A stretch of DNA of 12,382 bases from an uncultured Collinsella sp. GTDB taxonomy: Bacteria > Actinomycetota > Coriobacteriia > Coriobacteriales > Coriobacteriaceae. The position numbers were made by a program, and so were the translations under genes. The notes beneath the pieces are model-generated. The model had not been told where the DNA came from. It was given only the letters and a program-made list of their open reading frames with translations, and ran no database searches. Below, piece by piece: positions 6,473 through 12,382 of the stretch (positions are counted from its first letter, which is position 1; each line of letters starts with the position of its first letter). The stretch is from positions 1 to 12,382 of the forward strand of contig CAAELJ010000060.1 in NCBI GenBank assembly GCA_900756725.1, written 5' to 3'.

Positions 6473-6532
6473 GAACTTTTTTGAGAATTTTTCCGACCTA
6501 GTAGTTTAAGAACGTCCCCAATGACTACATGA

Positions 6533-6566
6533 AAGCGCCCTCAAGCGGATGTACTTGAGGGCGCTT
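6533..6566 (-). terminator. Hairpin downstream of rpoD, terminator-like with a poor T tract
   Basis: AAGCGCCCTCAAG and CTTGAGGGCGCTT form a perfect 13-bp stem around an 8-nt loop, starting ten nt after the rpoD stop. On the minus strand the stem is followed only by TCATG rather than a T run, so efficient intrinsic termination is uncertain; it may instead stabilise the mRNA 3' end or act with Rho. It separates the rpoD transcript from the tRNA promoter. Confidence 0.7.
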
Positions 6567-6575
6567 CTTGCTTGA

Positions 6576-7922
6576 CTAGCTTTCGATATAGTCTTTGAGC
6601 TTGCTGCTGCGGCTGGGGTGACGGAGCTTGGCCAGGGTCTTGGACTCGATCTGGCGGATACGCTCACGCGTGACGCCAAACTCGCGGCCGACTTCCTCGA
6701 GCGTGCGAGGATGTCCGTCGACAAGGCCAAAGCGCAGCTCGATAACCTTGCGCTCACGATCGGCAAGCGAGTCGAGCACCTGGGTGAGCTGCTCCTGCAG
6801 CATGGAGAAGCTGGCGGCATCGGGCGGAACGATAGCCTGGGAGTCCTCGATGAAGTCGCCCAGCTGGGAATCCTCTTCCTCGCCGATAGGGGTCTCGAGC
6901 GACACGGGCTCCTGCGAGATCTTCTGGATCTCGCGGACGCGGTCTGCACTCATGTCCATCTCGGCACCGATCTCCTCGGGGGTCGGGTCGCGACCCAGGT
7001 CCTGAAGGAGCTGGCGCTGCACGCGGACGAGCTTGTTGATGGTCTCGACCATGTGCACGGGAATACGGATGGTACGGGCCTGGTCGGCGATAGCACGTGT
7101 GATGGCCTGGCGGATCCACCACGTGGCGTACGTGGAGAACTTAAAGCCCTTCTGGTAGTCAAACTTCTCGACAGCGCGGATCAGGCCGAGGTTGCCCTCC
7201 TGGATCAGGTCCAGGAACAGCATGCCGCGACCGACATAGCGCTTGGCGATAGAGACGACCAGGCGCAGGTTGGCGCTGATGAGCGCCTGCTTGGCCTCGA
7301 GGCCCACGTTCTCGATGCGGGTCAGGCGACGCATCTCGGCGCGGGTGAGCTCGATCTCGCCCGCCTCGGCGGCCTCGAGCTTCTCGGTGGCATCGAGACC
7401 GGCCTCGATCTTCATGGCCAGATCGACCTCTTCGGAGGCGGTCAGCAGGTCGACCTTACCGATCTCCTTAAGGTACATGCGAACCGGGTCGCCGGTCAGC
7501 ATCACCGTGGAGGCATCGATGCCGCGCACGCGCGAACGCGAACGGGACGTACGCACGGTACGCTTCTTCTTGCTCTTGGAAGAACCCATCTCGGCGTCGG
7601 CCTGACGGGCCATCTTAAGCTCGTGATCGTCGAGTGAACCGGAATCGTGCTCGTCGTCATCGAAATCATCGGTATCGCTATCGTTATCGTCATCTTCGAC
7701 GCCCATGGGAGCGTCGTCGTTTCCGCTCGCGGAGATAATCTGGATGCCGCTGTTGCGCAGCGCGGAATACACCGCGTTGAGTTGCTCGTCAGATACATCG
7801 ATATCCTTCAGGGCGACCTGAATCTCGTCCTCGGTTACCGAAGTCCTGTTTGAGCCGTTGCCCATGAGCTTTGCAACGTAGGATTCCAGCCCAGTACCCG
7901 TGCTCTCACTCTTATTTGGCAC
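6576..7922 (-). CDS. rpoD: Primary RNA polymerase sigma factor (sigma-70/SigA)
   Basis: A 448-residue housekeeping sigma factor that directs RNA polymerase to -35/-10 promoters. Numbering from GTG: a region 1.1-like start (~8-65), a very acidic segment (~70-100, rich in Asp/Glu/Ser), then a basic segment (KSKKKRTVRTSRSRSRVRG, ~116-134). Region 1.2 begins at GDPVRMYLKEIGKVDLL (~144). Region 2 runs ~215-285 with LRLVVSIAKRYVGRGMLFLD, KFSTYATWWIRQAI and RTIRIPVHM. Region 3 is ~295-365. Region 4 is ~385-445 with the helix-turn-helix TLEEVGREFGVTRERIRQIE. The open frame has an ATG at 7937, but AAGGGAG lies five nt before GTG 7922 and the ATG has no Shine-Dalgarno, so I prefer GTG. It follows dnaG by ~110 bp, as in the macromolecular synthesis operon. 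The A/T-poor, GC-rich codon use matches its neighbours. Very secure. Confidence 0.97.
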   Translation of the reverse strand: MPNKSESTGTGLESYVAKLMGNGSNRTSVTEDEIQVALKDIDVSDEQLNAVYSALRNSGIQIISASGNDDAPMGVEDDDNDSDTDDFDDDEHDSGSLDDHELKMARQADAEMGSSKSKKKRTVRTSRSRSRVRGIDASTVMLTGDPVRMYLKEIGKVDLLTASEEVDLAMKIEAGLDATEKLEAAEAGEIELTRAEMRRLTRIENVGLEAKQALISANLRLVVSIAKRYVGRGMLFLDLIQEGNLGLIRAVEKFDYQKGFKFSTYATWWIRQAITRAIADQARTIRIPVHMVETINKLVRVQRQLLQDLGRDPTPEEIGAEMDMSADRVREIQKISQEPVSLETPIGEEEDSQLGDFIEDSQAIVPPDAASFSMLQEQLTQVLDSLADRERKVIELRFGLVDGHPRTLEEVGREFGVTRERIRQIESKTLAKLRHPSRSSKLKDYIES

Positions 7923-7927
7923 AGATT

Positions 7928-7934
7928 CTCCCTT
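7928..7934 (-). promoter_or_regulatory. Ribosome binding site favouring the rpoD GTG start
   Basis: AAGGGAG on the minus strand, 5 nt before GTG at 7922. The alternative ATG at 7937 overlaps this site and is preceded by a palindrome instead of a Shine-Dalgarno sequence. Choosing GTG removes five residues. Confidence 0.65.
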
Positions 7935-7937
7935 CAT

Positions 7938-7950
7938 AGTCCACAGGACT
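7938..7950 (-). repeat. 13-bp palindrome in the rpoD leader
   Basis: AGTCC-TGT-GGACT (minus strand) is a perfect inverted repeat with a 3-nt centre, ending 3 nt before the rpoD ribosome binding site. It could fold as a small mRNA hairpin or be a protein site. No known regulator motif is recognised. Confidence 0.45.
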
Positions 7951-7997
7951 CATTACTTTAGCACACACCTACACGTCTATACCCAAAATTCAGACTG

Positions 7998-8026
7998 GAT
8001 ATAGGCGCAAATACGCTGGTTGACCA
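7998..8026 (-). promoter_or_regulatory. Weak promoter candidate for rpoD
   Basis: On the minus strand, TGGTCA (8021-8026) and TATATC (7998-8003) are 17 nt apart, each matching four of six consensus bases. The site lies just after the dnaG stop codon and would give a leader of about 70 nt. rpoD may equally be read through from dnaG, since no terminator lies between them. Confidence 0.3.
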
Positions 8027-8032
8027 CAACAT

Positions 8033-10147
8033 CTAGGCCTGGTCGGCGTCCGCGGTCTCCAAACCGATCAAACGGAACGGGTCTGCCACGCCGCCGATCG
8101 ACTTTTGGAGCTCGCGCTGGCGCTGAGAATCTTGCATCGCCTGCATCGTCAGCACACGGCGTGCCTCATCGTCGAGCGACCGGTCCTGGCGAAGCTTGGC
8201 CTGTGCGGCGCGCATGCGGCGCTTGATGGTGTAGAGCTCAAGGGTGTCGAGCATAAACACGATGTTCGTCTCGGTGGGGTGCTTGCTCGTCGACGAAATG
8301 CGCCCGGCGCTGACAAGCGACGCTGCCTCGGGACACACCGCGCGCGCCGCATCCATGCACGCCGTGGGGTCGGTGCCCGGCGGCGTCGCGAGCACGGCCC
8401 ACGCGATGGACTCGTGGCGCGGATCCACCCACTCGATCGAGCAGATGCGGTCGGCATACGTGCGGAACAGGTCGGGGTAGCTCGTGAGCATCGTCAGCAG
8501 CTCGCGCTCCCCCGCCAAAGACTTTCGCTCCAGGTCGGTCAGCACGATCGGCATCGTCGGAGCCGCAGACGCGCCCGTTGCATCGGCAACCGGCGCCGCG
8601 CCATCCATGCCAACCGGCACATCGATCGGCGGCACATCGTCGACGACCTCGACCGGCGCGGCCCCATAGGCCTCGAGCGGCACATAGTCGTACGGTTCTT
8701 CCTCGACCGGTGTGGACACCGGAGGCGTCACCCCCGACGCCCAAGCACCGCGAGACGTCCCTTGCGAACCAGACGCCCGACCGCCCGCGCTGCCTGCACG
8801 CTCGGCCTGCGCCCGCTGGCGCTCGTAGTTCTGCTCGCGACGACGCTCGGCGTCCTCGCGCTTGGCAACATCGCGAAACACACGGCCCGAGCTCGAACGC
8901 ACCGTCTCCAAGTCCAGCCCCAGCAGGTCGGCAATCTGGATAAAGTACGTATCGATCATGTAGCTATCGCGCAGCGGATAGATGAGCGTCAGCGCATCCT
9001 CGAGCGCCTTGGCACGGCCGCCCGGCGTGGTAATGTCGCTCGACTCCTGCAGCGAGCGATACACAAAGTCCATGAGGGGCTCGGCGGCATCGATGCGCGC
9101 TTGCAGAGCCTCGCCACCATGCGCGGTGATGAACTCCATGGGGTCGTTGCCGTCGGGAAGCACCACGCAGCGCAGGTCCATCGAATCCTGCTCGATAAAC
9201 TGAATCGCACGGCGCGCGGCCTTTTGACCGGCGGCGTCGCCATCGAACATATATACAATGCGCTTGGCAAAACGGGTGAGCGTCTTTACATGATGTTCCG
9301 TCAGCGCCGTACCCAGCGTGGCGACGACGTTTTTGATCCCCGCCTCCCAGCAGGCGATACAGTCGGTATATCCCTCCACCACGATGGCGGTATCCTGCGC
9401 GACGATAAACTCCTTGGCCCAGTTAAAGCCATAGAGGTTTCGCTTTTTATGGAACACGCTCGTCTCGGCGGTGTTGAGGTACTTAGGCTGTCCGTCGCCC
9501 ATAATGCGCCCGCCAAAGGCGATGTTATGACCCTGTTCGTCAAAAATGGGAAACATCACGCGGTCGTAAAAACGGTCGGCAAGCTGCCCGCGCCCACGGC
9601 TCACGGCCACGTTGGCATCGATCATTTCCTGCGGGGTAAAGCCTGCCTGCGACAGACGCGACACCAGCGCGTTGCGACCCGGCGCAAAACCCAGGCAGTA
9701 GCGGCGGCAGACGTCGCCGCCCATACCGCGGCTGGCGAAATACTCGCGCGGACGGCTGTCCTTACCGCGCATGAGCATGGTGTGGTAGAACTGGGCGGTC
9801 TCGGCACACAGGTCGTAGATGCGGGCACGCTTGGTGCCGCGCTCGCGATAGGCGCCGGTATCGTGCAGCTCAATGCCGGCACGGTCGGCCAGGTAGCGAA
9901 TCGACTCAGGGAAGCTCAGGTTCTCGCGCTTCATGATGTAGGTGAAGACGTCGCCGCCTTCGCCACAGCCAAAGCAGTGCCACACCTGCGTGGCGGGAAT
10001 AATGTGGAACGACGGGGTCTTTTCGCCATGGAAGGGGCAGCAGCCCCAAAACTCATGGCCGCGGGGCTTGAGCTCAACCGTTTCCTGCACGATGGCAACC
10101 AGATCGGACGCAGCGCGTACCTGGTCTTTTTCCTCATCGCTAATCAC
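8033..10147 (-). CDS. dnaG: DNA primase DnaG
   Basis: A 704-residue primase that makes RNA primers at the replication fork with the replicative helicase. N-terminal zinc-binding domain: CPFH (37-40) and CFGCG (58-62) supply the C-H-C-C ligands within GHEFWGCCPFHGEKTPSFH. The catalytic TOPRIM core has VVEGYTD (256-262), with the acidic E258, and FDGDAAG (301-307), with the DxD metal site. The C-terminal helicase-interaction part is roughly 540-700. Between them (about 430-535) is an Arg/Glu/Gln coiled stretch followed by a Pro/Ala/Val/Asp-rich low-complexity linker that makes the protein longer than E. coli DnaG (581). It starts at GTG, with GGGGG about 9 nt upstream, and overlaps the end of ribF by 8 bp, which implies coupling. 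rpoD follows, recalling the macromolecular synthesis operon. Very secure. Confidence 0.97.
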   Translation of the reverse strand: MISDEEKDQVRAASDLVAIVQETVELKPRGHEFWGCCPFHGEKTPSFHIIPATQVWHCFGCGEGGDVFTYIMKRENLSFPESIRYLADRAGIELHDTGAYRERGTKRARIYDLCAETAQFYHTMLMRGKDSRPREYFASRGMGGDVCRRYCLGFAPGRNALVSRLSQAGFTPQEMIDANVAVSRGRGQLADRFYDRVMFPIFDEQGHNIAFGGRIMGDGQPKYLNTAETSVFHKKRNLYGFNWAKEFIVAQDTAIVVEGYTDCIACWEAGIKNVVATLGTALTEHHVKTLTRFAKRIVYMFDGDAAGQKAARRAIQFIEQDSMDLRCVVLPDGNDPMEFITAHGGEALQARIDAAEPLMDFVYRSLQESSDITTPGGRAKALEDALTLIYPLRDSYMIDTYFIQIADLLGLDLETVRSSSGRVFRDVAKREDAERRREQNYERQRAQAERAGSAGGRASGSQGTSRGAWASGVTPPVSTPVEEEPYDYVPLEAYGAAPVEVVDDVPPIDVPVGMDGAAPVADATGASAAPTMPIVLTDLERKSLAGERELLTMLTSYPDLFRTYADRICSIEWVDPRHESIAWAVLATPPGTDPTACMDAARAVCPEAASLVSAGRISSTSKHPTETNIVFMLDTLELYTIKRRMRAAQAKLRQDRSLDDEARRVLTMQAMQDSQRQRELQKSIGGVADPFRLIGLETADADQA

Positions 10148-11147
10148 GTATGCTCACCCCCTGCTCACCCAAGTTGTGGCGAATATCGTCAATGTTACCC
10201 TCGACGGTCGCGATAAGCTCGTCCAGCGAATCGAACACGCGCGACGGGCGCAGCCAACGCGTAAACGCCAGCGACACCGAGGCGCCGTACAGGTCGCCCG
10301 CATACCCGATCAAGTTGGCCTCGAGATGCGCCGAGGCGGAATCGTCGGCATACGTCGGCGGCAGGCCCACGTTGACGGCGGCAGGCCACACGGTATCGTC
10401 AACCAGAACAAGACCCTCGTAGACACCATCGGCAGGTACCTGAATGCCCTCGGGCACCTGGATGTTTGCCGTGGGAAAACCCATGTCGGAGCCCTGGTGA
10501 CGACCGCCGGCAACAATACCGCGCAGCATGTACGGGCGGCCGAGCAGCTCGGCGGCAAGCTCAACATGACCCTGGCACAGCTCCTGGCGAATCCGGGTGG
10601 CGCAGATTGTCTGTCCATCGACGCACAGTAGCTCGTGGCCATAGACGTCAACGCCGCGCTCGGCACCCCATGCCTGCATCTCGGCAACGCCCGATGCGCC
10701 GCCGCGACCCAGCCTAAAGTCGCTACCCACACGAATCGAGCGGATATCGACGACGCGCGAAAGCAACTTAAGAAAGCCTACGTGGTCAAGTGCCGCCACC
10801 GCGGGCGTAAAGGGAACGGCCACGACCGCATCGACCCCGGTGAGAGCCAGGGCATGCAGACGGTCGGCCGTCGTCATCAGTTTTTGAGCGGGTGAAGAGC
10901 TCACCACCACGTCCGGGTCGGGATCGAAGGTGACCACGAGCGCCTTGCAGCCGTGAGCATGCGCATCGCGAACGACCTCGTCTATCAGTTCGTGATGCCC
11001 CCGATGCACGCCATCGAATACGCCGATGGCAATCGACGCGGCGCCCAGGCAAGCGCAATCATCAAATGCATCGGCGGCAACGATGCGAGCCTCATCCGAC
11101 TCGCCCGCGAAAAAAATACGCGCAAGCTCGTGGGAGGCCAGCATCAT
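10140..11147 (-). CDS. ribF: Bifunctional riboflavin kinase / FAD synthetase RibF
   Basis: A 335-residue cytosolic enzyme that phosphorylates riboflavin to FMN and adenylylates FMN to FAD. The N-terminal FMN adenylyltransferase module (~1-190) has the nucleotidyltransferase motif GVFDGVHRGHHELI (42-55), VVTFDPDP (71-78), VGSDFRLGRGGASG (140-153) and ATRIRQEL (183-190). The C-terminal kinase module (~200-325) has GRPYMLRGIVAGGRHQG, MGFPTANI (222-229) and GVYEGLV (241-247). Before MGFPTAN the sequence is GSD where most bacterial enzymes have GRx, a mild departure in the kinase phosphate loop area. Two ATGs are adjacent (11147 and 11144); the first gives the ATGA overlap with truB. No FMN riboswitch can fit, because truB occupies the upstream DNA. 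The end overlaps dnaG. truB-ribF adjacency is the common bacterial order. Secure. Confidence 0.96.
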   Translation of the reverse strand: MMLASHELARIFFAGESDEARIVAADAFDDCACLGAASIAIGVFDGVHRGHHELIDEVVRDAHAHGCKALVVTFDPDPDVVVSSSPAQKLMTTADRLHALALTGVDAVVAVPFTPAVAALDHVGFLKLLSRVVDIRSIRVGSDFRLGRGGASGVAEMQAWGAERGVDVYGHELLCVDGQTICATRIRQELCQGHVELAAELLGRPYMLRGIVAGGRHQGSDMGFPTANIQVPEGIQVPADGVYEGLVLVDDTVWPAAVNVGLPPTYADDSASAHLEANLIGYAGDLYGASVSLAFTRWLRPSRVFDSLDELIATVEGNIDDIRHNLGEQGVSIRD

Positions 11148-12076
11148 CGAACACCGCCGATCGCCTGCGGAAAGACGTGCTCCATAACAAAGCGACCGCC
11201 CTCGATACGGGCGAGCGCCTTGAGCCCGCCATCGAGCACCAGCGCAAACGGCGCCTTCGACGCATCGAAGCCCACAAGCGCGCGCTCAATAGAAATACGA
11301 CGTCCGCACAGCAGATCGTCGGCAAGATCACCCGGCAAGTCGACGCGCGTGGCGCCTAGTGCCGCAATGGGATCCAGGGCAAAGCCGGCAGCGGACTCGG
11401 CAGAAAGCTCCTCGACCGCATGGCAAGCACCGATGGAGACAATGCCGGAAGCCGTTCGGCGCAGCGCGGAAATATGTGCCGCGTTGTCGCAGGCACGACC
11501 CAAGTCGCGGGCGAGCGCACGGATATAGGTGCCCTTGCTCACCGAAAACGCCACAGTCCAAACGCAAGCGTCGCCCTCGCCGCTCACGGCAATCAGATCG
11601 GCGGAGTACACCTCGACCGGACGCGGGGGCAACTCAACGGCATTGCCCTCGCGCGCAGACTTATAGGCGCGCACGCCGTTGACCGAAATGGCCGAAAACG
11701 CCGGCGGCACCTGCATCTGCGGGCCCAACATGGCGCACAGGCGCTCGCGGGCATAGGCCGGATCGCGCAGATCGGCGGCAATGGGCACCGTGCGGACGGC
11801 CTCGCCTTCCGCATCATCGGTATTGGTCTCGACGCCAAACGAAATGTCGGCGACGTAGCTTTTGGTATCAAGCGTAAGCATGCCCAGCAGACGTGTGGCC
11901 TGACCCACGCCCACCACCATGACGCCCGATGCCATGGGGTCGAGCGTTCCGGCATGACCGACGCGCCGCTCATGGAGGGCGCGTCGGCATTGCGAAACCA
12001 CGTCGTGGGACGTGCAGCCCACCGGCTTATCGACGGCGAGCAGCATATTCAATTGAGAAGGCGTACGACGAGCCAT
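11144..12076 (-). CDS. truB: tRNA pseudouridine(55) synthase TruB
   Basis: A 310-residue enzyme that isomerises U55 to pseudouridine in the T loop of tRNAs. Signatures in order: LLAVDKPVGCTSHDVV (12-27), the catalytic motif RRVGHAGTLDPMASG (37-51) with nucleophile D46, PPAFSAISVNGVRAYK (124-139) which contacts the T loop, and VSKGTYIRALARDLG (179-193), the conserved lysine/arginine substrate segment. A C-terminal part of ~80 residues (from ~235) looks like the small PUA-like extension. The start ATG at 12076 is preceded by a weak GGAT. It lies 15 nt after the DHH gene's TAA, and its TGA overlaps ribF's ATG (ATGA). It belongs to the nusA-infB-rbfA-nrnA-truB-ribF cluster. Length and motifs agree with the family. 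Very secure. Confidence 0.97.
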   Translation of the reverse strand: MARRTPSQLNMLLAVDKPVGCTSHDVVSQCRRALHERRVGHAGTLDPMASGVMVVGVGQATRLLGMLTLDTKSYVADISFGVETNTDDAEGEAVRTVPIAADLRDPAYARERLCAMLGPQMQVPPAFSAISVNGVRAYKSAREGNAVELPPRPVEVYSADLIAVSGEGDACVWTVAFSVSKGTYIRALARDLGRACDNAAHISALRRTASGIVSIGACHAVEELSAESAAGFALDPIAALGATRVDLPGDLADDLLCGRRISIERALVGFDASKAPFALVLDGGLKALARIEGGRFVMEHVFPQAIGGVR

Positions 12077-12091
12077 GTACCATCCAAAATG

Positions 12092-12382
12092 TTAGAGCTC
12101 GACGGTCACCGAAGCGGGATCCTCCCCCACCAGCTCGGCCAGCATGGGAAGTGCCACGGCGAGCGTCTCGCGAATCGTTCCGTTGTTGGAAAAGCCGGCG
12201 GCGGCATGATGCCCGCCACCGCCAAAGTTGGCAGCGATCTCGGACACATCAAGGTCACCCTTGGAGCGCAGGTTGCCGCGTACCTTGGTATCGCCCTCAA
12301 TGCCCTTCAGAAACAGGCAGACCTCGACGCCCATAACCGAACGCACCACATCGACCAGGCCGTCGCACTCATCCGAAGTGAC
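12092..12382 (-). CDS. nrnA: DHH/DHHA1 phosphoesterase, C-terminal part (NrnA-type, runs off window)
   Basis: Ninety-six codons are open from the window edge to TAA at 12092. A GTG at 12349 is not the start, because the frame continues upstream as VTSDECDGLVDVVRSV. The visible part is the C-terminal DHHA1 substrate-binding domain: GVEVCLFLKG, KVRGNLRSKGDLDVSEIAANF, then the glycine-rich FGGGGHHAAAGF that contacts the terminal phosphate or base. The family (NrnA, bifunctional oligoribonuclease/pAp phosphatase) degrades nanoRNAs and 3'-phosphoadenosine 5'-phosphate. The catalytic DHH motifs would be beyond the right edge. Position just before truB is typical for nrnA between rbfA and truB. Domain assignment is secure; the exact enzyme is inferred from position. 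Confidence 0.88.
   Translation of the reverse strand, partial: VTSDECDGLVDVVRSVMGVEVCLFLKGIEGDTKVRGNLRSKGDLDVSEIAANFGGGGHHAAAGFSNNGTIRETLAVALPMLAELVGEDPASVTVEL

Noticed and set aside
8105..10216. Open frame of 703 codons on the plus strand, opposite dnaG
   Set aside because: Antisense shadow of dnaG with Arg/His/Ala-rich text and no recognisable domain; dnaG has all zinc-finger and TOPRIM motifs.
11130..11160. FMN riboswitch upstream of ribF
   Set aside because: ribF overlaps truB by 4 bp, so there is no leader space and no RFN-type structure.
12092..12349. A complete small gene starting at the GTG at 12349
   Set aside because: The frame continues open to the window edge with DHHA1-like sequence, so this is the C-terminal part of a longer gene.
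1..12382. Search for CRISPR arrays, insertion sequences, toxin-antitoxin pairs, defence islands, secretion or biosynthetic clusters
   Set aside because: Nothing was seen: no spaced direct repeats, no transposase or integrase motifs, uniform base composition, and all coding space is taken by known core genes.

Overview
The window is a compact, GC-rich stretch of bacterial core chromosome. Every gene I can support lies on the minus strand, so transcription runs from high to low coordinates. The gene content and the small coiled-coil gene between coaD and a YceD-family gene point to Actinomycetota. The wider order (truB-ribF joined to dnaG-rpoD, then tRNA-Asn, then Asp23-fakA-recG-rsmD-coaD) fits a Coriobacteriia member such as Collinsella or a relative. 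That placement is inference from gene order and protein style; no search was run.

Right-hand block (12382 down to 6576): the 3' end of a DHH/DHHA1 phosphoesterase gene (NrnA type), truB, ribF, dnaG and rpoD. This is the tail of the familiar nusA-infB-rbfA-nrnA-truB-ribF translation cluster, running directly into the primase and primary sigma factor genes. truB/ribF overlap by 4 bp and ribF/dnaG by 8 bp. About 110 bp separate dnaG from rpoD, with a weak promoter candidate and a small palindrome there.

Middle (about 6575 to 6180): a 13-bp hairpin downstream of rpoD, a good sigma-70-type promoter with an A/T-rich upstream tract, one tRNA-Asn(GUU) with encoded CCA, and a strong intrinsic terminator 6 nt after the tRNA. 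Next come a -10-like box and overlapping palindromes that could control the following operon.

Left-hand block (6146 down to 1): an Asp23/Gls24-family gene, fakA (fatty-acid kinase, DAK2 type), recG, rsmD, coaD, a short DivIVA/SepIVA-like coiled-coil protein, and the 5' end of a YceD (DUF177) gene that runs off the window. The first three resemble the Firmicutes yloU-yloV-recG cluster. The last ones resemble the actinobacterial coaD/sepIVA/yceD/rpmF/rnc neighbourhood. Most junctions are overlaps or gaps under 70 bp, so this is probably one long transcript covering envelope and lipid metabolism, recombination repair, rRNA methylation, CoA synthesis, septation and ribosome assembly.

I see no mobile element, CRISPR array, toxin-antitoxin pair, defence gene or other accessory system. 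The long open frames on the plus strand are shadows of minus-strand genes. The most useful leads are the short SepIVA-like protein, the fusion of the truB-ribF and dnaG-rpoD clusters, and the palindromes at the Asp23-fakA promoter. I found no convincing new system.
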